A stretch of DNA of 64,000 bases from CATQHD01 sp965243165 (GTDB taxonomy: Bacteria; Actinomycetota; Acidimicrobiia; Spongiisociales; Spongiisociaceae): contig OZ251535.1 in the NCBI GenBank assembly GCA_965243165.1, forward strand, positions 1,364,001 through 1,428,000. The letters run 5' to 3'. Under the pieces are notes generated by a model, which was given only the letters and a program-made list of their open reading frames with translations, was not told the DNA's origin and did no database searches. The translations under genes and the position numbers were made by a program. Positions 8,540-17,900 of this stretch are shown here, in pieces (the first letter of the stretch is position 1; the number at the start of each line of letters is the position of its first letter).

Positions 8540-8840
8540 CGAGGTTCTCCTCGGCGCGGTCGAGGGCGAGGCGGTATCCCCCCGTTCCGTGCCGGCGCCA
8601 TTCGTTGACCCGGCCGATGGTGGCGGTGGAGGCGCCGATGCGTTCGTGTATCTCCCGGTAGGTGAGGCCGGCCTCCAGCAGCAGGGCCGCCGCCCATCGG
8701 CTGGACAGATCCTCGATCTCGGTGCGGGTGCACAGGTCGCGCAGGAACAAGGCCGCCTCGTCCACCGACTTCAGCGTGAGCAGGGCGCGGCAGAGCGACT
8801 CGAGATCGTCGGTTTTCCATTCGCCGGCGCGGGCGGTCAT
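8532..8840 (-). CDS. yerC: YerC/YecD-type TrpR-like transcriptional regulator
   Basis: The 102-residue protein consists of a TrpR-like helical bundle. The segment LTLKSVDEAALFLRDLCT is followed by the helix-turn-helix: DLSSRWAAALLLEAGLTYRE (dimer/first helix) and then IGASTATIGRVNEW (recognition helix). Homologues with this layout are called YerC/YecD and belong to the TrpR superfamily. It is the first gene of the his operon and overlaps hisG. The promoter region upstream contains a palindrome with the CTAG-N4-CTAG geometry of the E. coli Trp operator. This suggests that it represses its own operon. The co-repressor is unknown; histidine is an obvious guess but unproven. Confidence 0.85.
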   Translation of the reverse strand: MTARAGEWKTDDLESLCRALLTLKSVDEAALFLRDLCTRTEIEDLSSRWAAALLLEAGLTYREIHERIGASTATIGRVNEWRRHGTGGYRLALDRAEENLDG

Positions 8841-8879
8841 CGGGGGTGTCCTTCTGGCGGTCTGCGGTCGAAGCCTTGC

Positions 8880-8912
8880 CTAGCATGCTAGCGTACTATT
8901 ACACTATGTCAA
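8880..8912 (-). promoter_or_regulatory. his operon promoter with CTAG-N4-CTAG operator-like palindrome
   Basis: On the minus strand TTGACA (8907-8912) is followed after 16 bases by TAGCAT (8885-8890) as a -10. The -10 lies inside the perfect 12-bp palindrome CTAGCATGCTAG (8880-8891). The TrpR operator of E. coli has the same CTAG-4 bp-CTAG layout, and the first gene downstream is a TrpR-like protein. A bound dimer would cover the -10. The palindrome and hexamers are seen directly; the regulator-operator match is inference. Confidence 0.6.
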
Positions 8913-8949
8913 ATGCGGGGATGCCGGCGCGGGTGTTGCGCTGTTCCGG

Positions 8950-9085
8950 CGGGGGGTCGGGTTCAGAAGACGAGCGCAGAGGAGGATAGGAGTTGCCGGC
9001 AGACGGCGGGTTGCCTGCCAGGAGTTTCGCCGCCGGGCCGGCGCACCCGAACAACCTGGTCAGTCTCTGTCTGCTCGTCCTCTGA
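8950..9085. repeat. Decayed third copy of the 3' flank of the giant surface-protein genes
   Basis: The stretch running from TTCAGAAGACGAGC to GTCTGCTCGTCCTCTG resembles, in order and orientation, the sequence just downstream of both giant genes. Compare GTTTGAGAAGACGAGC at about 14728 and CCGCTCGTCCTCTTCG at 9550 and 14909. It is more diverged than the two intact flanks are from each other. No coding part of a third gene remains. It suggests the tandem array was once longer. The rest of 8913-9127 shows nothing else I can name. Confidence 0.5.
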
Positions 9086-9127
9086 CCAAGGCCGGCGGAG
9101 CCCGCCTTCATCCGGCTGCCGAAACCT

Positions 9128-9573
9128 GTCACACTCCCCTGGTACCTTGGGTGGTACAGAAACCGCAGCCGATCCGGATGCTGCGGTCATACAGAGGCCG
9201 CCCGGCCCAGAGCCGAGGGTTCCAAGGGCGGGGCGGCCGACCTGGCTGTGCCGAGGCGGATCGGGCGCAGAGGGCCGCAGCGCGTCCTCTGTGTCCGAAG
9301 ACGGGTGGTTCGGAGGCGGCGGGGGTGGGGCCCGGCGAAGCCGGGGCGGGGGGCGGAGAACGCGAAAAACGGTGTGCTGCTTCGGGCTTGGTTTCGGTTT
9401 CAGAAGAACGGTGTGCTGCTCGGGCGTGGGTTTCAGTTCGAGAAGGCGGGCGGATAAGCATAGGGGGATAGAAGCCGTTGCTGGTGGGCGGGTTGTTGCC
9501 GGGGGTTTCGCCGTGAGGCCAAAGCATCCAAACAATCTGGTCGGTCCTTGTCCGCTCGTCCTCTTCGTCGTCC
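9128..9573. repeat. 3' flank repeat of giant gene 1
   Basis: This 0.45-kb non-coding stretch begins CACACTCCCCTGGTACCTTG and runs to the stop of the first giant gene. It is closely matched by 14418-14929 behind the second gene. Inside it is a short tandem duplication of about 40 bp, each unit beginning AACGGTGTGCTG. No convincing gene is present on either strand. It marks the tandem duplication unit (gene plus downstream flank). Confidence 0.75.
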
Positions 9574-12500
9574 TTAGGGTTGGGCGGCGGCGGGGGTTGG
9601 TTGGGTGTCGGCGGGGGCGAGGTTGACGGCCCGGACGAAGAACGACGCCATCTGGGCTCTGGTTACGGGTTGGTTGGGGCAGTAGTTGAGGGGTTCGGCG
9701 GAGCACCCTCGGGTTACTCCTGTTTGGTACATGCCTTCGAGGGCGGCGAGGACTTCGGGGGAGAGGCCCTCTACGTCGCCGAATCGGCTGGTTTCGGTGG
9801 GGACGGCGTCGAGGTGGGGGAAGGCGCCGATCATCATGATGGCCATGTCGGCGCGGGTGACTACTCCGCCCGGGTTGAACGCCCCGTTGGGGGCGGTGAA
9901 GGCTCCTACGGAGACGACCCATTCCGCGAAGGGGCGGAACCATTCGTCGGCTTCGACGTCGGTGAGTTCGATTCCTTCGGGGGCTTGGATGGTCCAGCGC
10001 TGGGAGACGGCCCGGTGTAAGAAGGCGGACATCTGCCGGCGGGTGATCTGGGCGTCGGGGCAGTATTTGGTGTTGTCTTGGGCGTCGCAGCCGAGGGTGA
10101 TCCGCCAGTTGGCGATGCGTTCGATGTTGTCCTGGTGGACGTTGCCGTCGTCGTCGCAGAAGCGGCCGACGCACACCGGCGCAGGGGGCTGGGCAGTCGG
10201 CTGCGCGGGGGGAGGCGCGCCTCCCCCTCCGCCTCCGCCTCCGCCTCCTCCGCCGGATGGGGGAGGGGCGCCGCCTCCGCCTCCGCCTCCGCCGCCGCTG
10301 GGGGGCGGGGCCGGGGGCGGTGCGGCCGGAGCTGCGTTGGTGATGCTGAGGTAGGCGGTGTCGGAGGCGTTGTTCAGGTCGGCGGCGGTTCCGGTTACGG
10401 CGATGCGTTCGGTTCCTTCGGTGACGGTGTCGGCGAGGATGACAACCCGGAAGGACGCCCGGGCGGACTGCTGCCCGGCGGGGATGGTGATGGTGAACCT
10501 GGACGGGCTGAGACTGCGGAAGTCGCTTCCGCTGGAAGCGGTGGTCCCGGCGCCGCCGGCGCGGACGGCGACTTCGGTGGGCTGGGAGCGGAGGTTCCCG
10601 ATTAGGCGGGCGGTGGCGTTGACCGTGAGGGGGGAGGTTCCCCGGTCTTCCCGCACCGACGCGGGGCTGAGGGCGAGGTCGATCCCGGTCGGGGGGTCGT
10701 CGTTGTCGGTGATGGTCAACACCGCCGGGTTGACGATGAACCCGGCCAGGGCGCCGGTTACGGTCAGGGTTTCGTCTCCCTCTGATATGCGGTCGTCCCG
10801 GGCGCTGTCCAACGCCAGGGTGAACGACTCGGTTGCGCTGTTGCCCCCGGATGGGATGGTGATATCGAACGAGTCAGGGGTGGCCAGGTAGTCACCGGCG
10901 GCGGCGGTTCCCCCGCCCACGCTGACCGTAATCGTTCGAGCAGAAGTGAGGGTGTTCGCACCGGGGTAGGCGGCCCGCACCGTAACCGCCGTCGAGGCGG
11001 TCCCTTCCTCCAGGGAAGCCAGCGGCTGGGGAGGCGTTGCGGAGTCCAACAAGGTGAGGGTAACGGCGGCGTCATCGTCGAGAATGGTGAGAGAAGCCGT
11101 CCCGCTGGTGAACCCGGTTGCCGCCCCGGAGATGGTTACAGTTTCGGGGCCTTCCGCGTCGGTGTCGTCCCGGGCCGTCAAATCGAACGTACCCGAAGCG
11201 CTGACTTGTCCGGCCGGGATGCTCACATCGAACGCGGCCGTGCTCACGCAGGCGTCCTCGGTAGTCGGGGGGCACGCGGCAGCCAGGGCGGCCCCGTCGG
11301 TGTCCCCGGAGGCAACGGCCACGTTCACCGTCGTCGCCGCTGTCAGCTCGGACCCCGACGCGCCTGCGAACCCGGCGGTGACCGTTATCGTATGCGCCGC
11401 CGCCTGCTCCACCACCTCCGCAGGCGACACCGACACCTCCAACCTGTTATCAGACGCCGGAATCGTCAACGTATCGGAAGTCACCGTTCCGCCGGTAACC
11501 GTCCCGGTGATCAGAAAAGTCTCCGCCCCTTCCGCAATCGTGTCGTCGTTTACCGACAGGCCCGACAGAGTCGTCCATGAACTGGTCGTCACGGCGCCGG
11601 TCGGGATGACGACCGACACCGGAGAGGCCGGAGCAGAGAAATCCACCCCGCCGCCGTCCGCCGACGACGGCGAAGCTTCCCCCGCCGACACCTGCACCAC
11701 CAAACTCTCGGACAAACCGTTCGTTACCCCCGACCCCAACTCCGCCCGCACCCGCACCGCCCCTGTTCCGCCCTCCGGCAACTCCTTCTGCACCCCGGGC
11801 GTTCCGCTGTCGGTGTCCGCCGTCAACGAAACATCCAAATCATCGTCGGTGATCTCCAACGACGCCCCCTCGACCGAAAACCCCGCCGCCGAGCCGTCCA
11901 CCGCCACCGACTCCGCCCCTTCCGCGATCATGTCATCGGTGATCCCCAAACCCGACAACGCCGCCGCCGAACTGGCAGTCGACCCCGCCGGGATGCTCAA
12001 CACGACCGCCGTCCCCGGCGCCGTGAAATCCCCCGTCTCCGCCTCGGCGCCCGCCGTGAACGACAACGTCACATCCACCGCTCCCGTCAACCCAGAAGAC
12101 CCGGCCCCCGCGAAACTCGCGGTTGCCGTCACACCCCCCGCGTCCCCCGCCCCCTCCGCCACCGAACCGGCGCTGAGGGTAAGGGCAATGGTTTCGGTTA
12201 TCTCCAGGTCGGCGCCGACAACGGACACCCCCGTCTCCGCCGCCGACCCGCTGAACCGGATCGTCTCCGCCCCCTCCACCGTCCCGTCGTCCCGGGGAGT
12301 GATCGTTACGTCGGCCGACCCGCTGCCGTTCTGAAGGTTGATCACCGCCGTCGCCGCACTGCGCGTGTAATCACCCGACGAACCCAGAACCGCGGTGCCC
12401 CCCGCCGCGCCCACCGTAACCGTCACCGTCGCGCTTTCCGCCGCCGTCCCGTAACCGGCGGCCTTCACCCGCACCGTCCGCGCCCCCCCGGACTCGTTGA

Positions 12501-14295
12501 CAGCCTCCAAAGCCGCCTCACCGCTGTCGGCCTCCGCCAAAGTCAACGTAACAACATTCTGCTCAGTAACCACAACCTCGGCCGAAGACACCTCCACCGC
12601 CTCACCCACCGTTGCCGACCCTGAAAACACCAGTGTCTCTGCCCCCTCCGAATCAGCGTCCGTAGCAGCCTCCAACTGAACGGTCTTGGTCGCCGTCGTG
12701 TTCCCCGCCGGGATGCTCACCGTGAACTCGTTGTTCGATACCCCGGTCCCCGACAACGTGAAATCAGAATTCGCGACCCCCCTGAAGGCAGCCCCCGCCG
12801 CCGTAACCGTTACGTCCGTCGCCGACGTCAACACCGACGACAAACCCGCGAACGCCGCGGTAACCACCACATTCACTGTCTGCCCTTCTTCCACCTCTGC
12901 TGTATCCACCGACAACGCAATATCAGCGTCATCATCCGCGATCGTTACCACAGCCCCCGTCACCGGCCCCACCACCGTCGAAGGCGAACCCGCCACCGTG
13001 AACGTCTCCGGCCCCTCCACTACATCGTCATCCGTAACGGTCAACCCAGACAACGAAGCCGTACCCGACGGCGCCGTCAACCTAGCCGGGATAGTAAGCG
13101 TATTCGGCGACGACGGAGCATAAGAAAAATCACCCGCCCCCGCCTGCCCCGCCGCCGGAGAAGCCGGCGCCGCCGCCGACAACGTAATCACCGTATCCGA
13201 CAAAATAACCGAACCGGTAGTCGTCGTCGGGAAAGCCGCCGAAACCGTCACCCCCGACCCGACCGCCCCCTCCGCCAACACCGACTGCACACCCGCCGCG
13301 GTGTCCGTATCCGCAGTCAGTGTAATATCATCATCGTGGTCATCTTTAACAACCAGCTGTCTAGGTAAGTTCGTAAATCCAGATGGCGCAGCAATATACA
13401 TTTCGAAAGTCTTATCTCCTGCTATAGTGTCATTCTCGATCGTCGAATTGATGGATATCCTGGCATTTGTTCCAGTCCGATCTTGGTCATCGACTTGAGA
13501 ACTTGTAATAGAATTAGCAGGAATCCTAATATAAGTAGGATATGTCCATTGACCACTGTATGTATAATGGTTGGTAACGCCAATTAAAGCAGTCCCATCG
13601 CGCGCGTAAATTCGCATCTTCAGAAGAGTGCCATAGGTAGAAGAGGTAGAAGCAACAAAGTTGTCCCTGGTTGTCCCGCTGCCCAAATCGCCAAAGAACA
13701 CATCATCATAATTATTTGCCCTTGGGGTTCCCTCTGGCAAATTCGGAGTGGGCATTCTCAGAAAAACAGTCCGATCAGCGTCATTGATAGTCAAATCAAC
13801 CGAGCTGACCGAATACCCCGAAGCCGACGTCGTACCTGAAATCCGGATAATCTCATGCTCTTCCGTAACCCTATCAGGAGTAGGCTTGACCCACAAATCA
13901 CTCGTCCCGCTCGTATCACCTGCCGTGATAGTTACATTAAAAGTCGCCGTGTTTATAGCCGTACTGCTAACACCATAATCCCCGCCGCAGTTTTCAATTG
14001 CCGTAGCACCCATAGCGGTACAACTAGTCCCCAGCGTAGCGGTGCTCCCCGACGCCCCTACAGTAACCGACACCGTAACATCAGAACTCGGAGCCGAAGC
14101 AACCGAAGCCTTGACGGAGCCGGTAAGCTGAGGGGCATCCTCACCAATACTGGCAACCGTTTCCTCTACGTTGTTGTCATCGACTCTGATCACGCTCAGC
14201 GTAATCGGCGTGTTGGTCTGCCCCTCCACCGGATCAGGAACCGACAAAAGCGCCGCCGCCAACACCAGCACCCCCAACGCCTGCAACCTCCGCAT
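9574..14295 (-). CDS. Giant secreted Calx-beta repeat protein with C-terminal SLH domains (copy 1, 1573 aa)
   Basis: The start is ATG 14295, five bases after AAGGAGG. A signal peptide follows (MRRLQALGVLVLAAALL, cleavage near VEGQ). Next comes a unique N-terminal region of about 300 residues that includes two Cys near residues 75 and 87. About ten Calx-beta-like repeats follow, each closing with an E(G/D)PETxxxxG..DDD pattern. A Pro/Gly linker made of PPP and poly-Gly blocks comes next. Three SLH-type repeats occupy the last 170 residues (CDDDGNVHQDNIERIA, FADM-like and VTRAQMASFFVRA segments). SLH repeats usually bind pyruvylated cell-wall polymers, so the protein should be surface anchored; Calx-beta repeats bind calcium and are common in adhesins. 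The N-terminal part (about 13.3-14.2 kb) is clearly AT-richer than the rest. Transcription probably depends on a poly-G spacer promoter at 14349-14379. Confidence 0.85.
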   Translation of the reverse strand: MRRLQALGVLVLAAALLSVPDPVEGQTNTPITLSVIRVDDNNVEETVASIGEDAPQLTGSVKASVASAPSSDVTVSVTVGASGSTATLGTSCTAMGATAIENCGGDYGVSSTAINTATFNVTITAGDTSGTSDLWVKPTPDRVTEEHEIIRISGTTSASGYSVSSVDLTINDADRTVFLRMPTPNLPEGTPRANNYDDVFFGDLGSGTTRDNFVASTSSTYGTLLKMRIYARDGTALIGVTNHYTYSGQWTYPTYIRIPANSITSSQVDDQDRTGTNARISINSTIENDTIAGDKTFEMYIAAPSGFTNLPRQLVVKDDHDDDITLTADTDTAAGVQSVLAEGAVGSGVTVSAAFPTTTTGSVILSDTVITLSAAAPASPAAGQAGAGDFSYAPSSPNTLTIPARLTAPSGTASLSGLTVTDDDVVEGPETFTVAGSPSTVVGPVTGAVVTIADDDADIALSVDTAEVEEGQTVNVVVTAAFAGLSSVLTSATDVTVTAAGAAFRGVANSDFTLSGTGVSNNEFTVSIPAGNTTATKTVQLEAATDADSEGAETLVFSGSATVGEAVEVSSAEVVVTEQNVVTLTLAEADSGEAALEAVNESGGARTVRVKAAGYGTAAESATVTVTVGAAGGTAVLGSSGDYTRSAATAVINLQNGSGSADVTITPRDDGTVEGAETIRFSGSAAETGVSVVGADLEITETIALTLSAGSVAEGAGDAGGVTATASFAGAGSSGLTGAVDVTLSFTAGAEAETGDFTAPGTAVVLSIPAGSTASSAAALSGLGITDDMIAEGAESVAVDGSAAGFSVEGASLEITDDDLDVSLTADTDSGTPGVQKELPEGGTGAVRVRAELGSGVTNGLSESLVVQVSAGEASPSSADGGGVDFSAPASPVSVVIPTGAVTTSSWTTLSGLSVNDDTIAEGAETFLITGTVTGGTVTSDTLTIPASDNRLEVSVSPAEVVEQAAAHTITVTAGFAGASGSELTAATTVNVAVASGDTDGAALAAACPPTTEDACVSTAAFDVSIPAGQVSASGTFDLTARDDTDAEGPETVTISGAATGFTSGTASLTILDDDAAVTLTLLDSATPPQPLASLEEGTASTAVTVRAAYPGANTLTSARTITVSVGGGTAAAGDYLATPDSFDITIPSGGNSATESFTLALDSARDDRISEGDETLTVTGALAGFIVNPAVLTITDNDDPPTGIDLALSPASVREDRGTSPLTVNATARLIGNLRSQPTEVAVRAGGAGTTASSGSDFRSLSPSRFTITIPAGQQSARASFRVVILADTVTEGTERIAVTGTAADLNNASDTAYLSITNAAPAAPPPAPPPSGGGGGGGGGAPPPSGGGGGGGGGGGGAPPPAQPTAQPPAPVCVGRFCDDDGNVHQDNIERIANWRITLGCDAQDNTKYCPDAQITRRQMSAFLHRAVSQRWTIQAPEGIELTDVEADEWFRPFAEWVVSVGAFTAPNGAFNPGGVVTRADMAIMMIGAFPHLDAVPTETSRFGDVEGLSPEVLAALEGMYQTGVTRGCSAEPLNYCPNQPVTRAQMASFFVRAVNLAPADTQPTPAAAQP

Positions 14296-14348
14296 CACTG
14301 CCTCCTTATCCGGCCCGCTGCACCGGCCAAGCCCTTCGGCGAGGAGGC

Positions 14349-14379
14349 ACTTTACCCCCCCCCCCCCCCCATATGTCAA
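14349..14379 (-). promoter_or_regulatory. Poly-G spacer promoter of giant gene 1 (putatively phase variable)
   Basis: Reading the minus strand: TTGACA (14374-14379), then TAT, then 16 G (14355-14370), then TAAAGT (14349-14354). The -35 is consensus, TAAAGT matches four of six -10 positions, and the spacer is 19 bases at this tract length. The start codon lies about 54 bases downstream. A homopolymer filling the spacer means that one-base slippage changes the -35/-10 distance. This arrangement is known to vary expression of Neisseria porA and opc. Confidence 0.75.
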
Positions 14380-14417
14380 GTCAAACCGGGTCCTTCCGTC
14401 CGGTTGCCGGCTTGTGT

Positions 14418-14929
14418 CACACTCCCCTGGTACCTTGGTGTGGTACAGAAACCGCAGCCGGTCCGGATGCTGCGGTCATACAGAGGCCGTCCGGCCCAGA
14501 GCCGAGGGTTCCAAGGGCGGGGCGGCCGGACCTGGCTGTGCCGAGGCGGATCGGGCGCAGGGGGCCGCAGCGCGTCCTCGGTGTCCGAAGACGGTGGTTC
14601 GGCGGCGGCGGGGGCGGGAAACCCGGCGAAGCCGGGGCGGGGGGCGGAGAACGCGAAAAACGGCGTGCTGATCGGGCTTGGTGTCGGTTTCAGAAGAACG
14701 GTGTGCTGATCGGGCGTGGCGTCGGTTTGAGAAGACGAGCTGATGGGCGGGGGATAGAGGTTGTTGCTGGTCGGCGGTTGTCTGCTGGGTGCAGGGCCGC
14801 ACCGAGTGTTCCGACGGTTCCACCATAGAGGTTGTTGCTGGTGGGCGGGTTGTTGCCGGGGGTTTCGCCGTGAGGCCAAGCATCCAAACAATCTGGTCGG
14901 TCCCTGTCCGCTCGTCCTCTTCGTCGTCC
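14418..14929. repeat. 3' flank repeat of giant gene 2, intergenic region between the two giant genes
   Basis: This is the second intact copy of the downstream flank seen at 9128-9573, with the same order of blocks and the same internal AACGG(C/T)GTGCTG tandem. It also contains about 70 extra bases (around 14745-14840) with a partial internal duplication of ATAGAGGTTGTTGCTGGT. No gene is supported. Between it and the start of giant gene 1 lies only the promoter and leader at 14296-14417. Confidence 0.75.
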
Positions 14930-17900
14930 TTAGGGTTGGGCGGCGGCGGGGGTTGGTTGGGTGTCGGCGGGGGCGAGGTTGACGGCTCGGACGAAGAACG
15001 ACGCCATCTGGGCGCGGGTTACGGGTTGGTTGGGGCAGTAGTTGAGGGGTTCGGTGGAGCATCCTCGGGTTACTCCTGTTTGGTACATGCCTTCGAGGGC
15101 GGCGAGGACTTCGGGGGTGAGGCCTGCGGCGTCGCCGAATCGGCTTTCTGTGGTTGGGACGGCGTCGAGGTGGGGGAAGGCGCCGATCATCATGATGGCC
15201 ATGTCGGCGCGGGTGACCACTCCGCCGGGGTCGAACTGTCCGTTGGGGGCGTTGAAGGCTCCGACGGAGACGACCCATTCCGCGAAGGGGCGGAACCATT
15301 CGTCGGCGCCGACGTCGGTGAGTTGGATTGCTTCGGGGGCTTGGATGGTCCAGCGCTGCGAGACGGCCCGGTGTAAGAAGGCGGACATCTGCCGGCGGGT
15401 GATCTGGGCGTCGGGGCAGTATTTGGTGGTGTCTTGGGCGTCGCAGCCGAGGGTGATCCGCCAGTTGGCGATGCGTTCGATGTTGTCTTGGTGGACGTTG
15501 CCGTCGTCGTCGCAGAAGCGGCCGACGCATACCGGAGCGGGCGGCTGGGCGGGAGCCTGCGCGGGGGGAGGTGCACCGCCATCACCTCCACCGCCGCCGC
15601 CGCCTGATGGCGGGGGCGCGCCTCCTCCGCCTCCTCCTGATGGGGGAGGCGCGCCGCCTCCTCCGCCTCCGCCTCCGCTGGGGGGCGGGGCCGGGGGCGG
15701 GGCGGCCGGAGCTGCGTTGGTGATGTTGAGGTAGACGGTGTCGGAGGCGTTGCCCACGTCGGCGGCGGTTCCGGTTACGGCAATGCGTTCGGTTCCTTCG
15801 GTGACGGTGTCGGCGAGGATCACAACCCGGAAAGACGCCCGGGCTGACTGCTGCCCGGCGGGGATGGTGATGGTGAACCTGGACGGGCTGAGACTGCGGA
15901 AGTCGCTTCCGCTGGAAGCGGTGGTTCCGGCGCCGCCGGCGCGGACGGCGACTTCGGTGGGCTGGGAGCGGGGGTTCCCGATTAGGCGGGCGGTGGCGTT
16001 GACCGTGAGGGGGGAGGTTCCCCGGTCTTCCCGCACCGACGCGGGGCTGAGGGCGAGGTCGATCCCGGTCGGGGGGTCGTCGTTGTCGGTGATGGTCAAT
16101 ACCGCCGGGTTGATGATGAACCCGGCCAGGGCGCCGGTTACGGTCAGGGTTTCGTCTCCCTCGGATATGCGGTCGTCCCGGGCGGCGTCCAACGCCAGGG
16201 TGAACGACTCGGTTGCGCTGTTGGCCCCGGATGGGATGGTGATCTCGAACGGATCGGCAGGGAAAGCCGCCTGGTAGTCGCCGGCGGCGGCGGTTCCCCC
16301 GCCCACGCTGACCGTAATCGTTCGAGCAGAAGTGAGGGTGTTCGCACCGGGGTAGGCGGCCCGCACCGTAACCGCCGTCGAGGCGGTCCCTTCCTCCAGG
16401 GAAGCCAGCGGCTGGGGAGGCGTTGCGGAGTCCAACAAGGTGAGGGTAACGGCGGCGTCATCGTCGAGAATGGTGAGAGAAGCCGTCCCGATGGTGAACT
16501 CGGTTACGGTTCCGGCGGAGATGGTTACAGTTTCGGGGCCTTCCCCAGTGGTGTCGTCTTCGGCAGAGCCGATGACCAGGTTGAAGGAGGCCGTCGCGGA
16601 GGACTGGTAGGCGGGTATGGCTACTTCCACGCCGGTTACTGCCTGGTAGTCGGTTCCGGAGGCGGCTGTCCCGGAGGCGCCGACTGTGATGGGCACGGTC
16701 AGCGCCCGGGACAGCACGGTGTTTCCTTGGTAGGCGGCTTTCACCTGCACCTGGGTGGTTCCTCCGTCTTCGCGGACGCTGGTCAGGGGGTCGCCGGCGG
16801 GGGTTTCCAACGTCAGATCGATGTTGGTCGGGGGGTCGTCGTTGTCGGTGATGTCGAGGCTGTTGCCCACGACAGGCAGGCTTCCCACGTCTCCGCCGGA
16901 GATCAGGATGGTCTCGGTTGCTGCTTCGTCGGCGTTGTCGTCGTTCACCGCGATGGTGAAATCCTCCTGCCCCATCGTTGCGTTGGCGGCTATGACGATT
17001 CCCAGCGCGTGTCCGGAAGGCGTTCCCGACGGCGCCGTCAAATCGGACACTCGGAAGTCTTCTCCCTCGTCCCAGGAGTTGCCGGCGTCGGCGGAGGCGG
17101 TTCCTCCCGTGATGTTGACGCCGACCACCCTCCGGGTGTTTGTTGAAGCAGGGGCGGTGGCCCGCACCCGCACCGACTTCGACCCGGCATCCTCACCCAG
17201 CGACGACAGCGCCGTGTTGTCCGCCGCGTCCCGGAACTCCAACCGGATGCCGTCGTCCACGATGCGCACCGCGGCCGACTCCGAATTCGAAGAGTCCCCC
17301 GACACCGTTCCCGTAACCTTCAGCGTCTCCCCGCCTGCCTCGTTGGTGCTGTCGTCCCGGGCGGTCAAATCGAACGTACCCGAGGCGCTGACTTGTCCGG
17401 CCGGGATGCTCACATCGAACGTTGCTGTGTTCACGCAGGCATCCTCGGTGGTCGGGGGGCACGACGAAGCCAGGGCGGCTCCGTTGGTGTCGCCGGTTGC
17501 TACGGCCATGTTCACCGTCGTCGCCGACGTCAGCTCCGACCCCGTCGCGTCCTTGAACCCGGCGGTGACCGTTATCGTATGAGCCGCCGCCTGTTCCACC
17601 ACCGTCGCGGGCGACGCCGACACCTCCAAACGGTCGTCCGACGCCGGAATCGTCAAAGTATCGTGAGTCACTGTTCCGCCGGGAACCGTCCCGGTGACCC
17701 GAAAAGTCTCCGCCCCCTCCGCAATCGCGTCGTCGGTTATCGACAGGCCTGTCAGCGTCTTCCATGGACCGGTCGTCGCGGAACCGGGCTGGATGACGAC
17801 CGGCACCGGCGAAGCCGGGGCAGAGAAGTCCACCCCGCCGGCCTGCGCCGACGACGGCGAATCCACCCCCGCCGACACCTGCACCACCAAATCCTCGGAC

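Noticed and set aside
8899..9626. Several overlapping Gly/Arg-rich open frames downstream of giant gene 1
   Set aside because: All lie in the duplicated non-coding flank and change frame between the two copies, so no coding constraint is visible.
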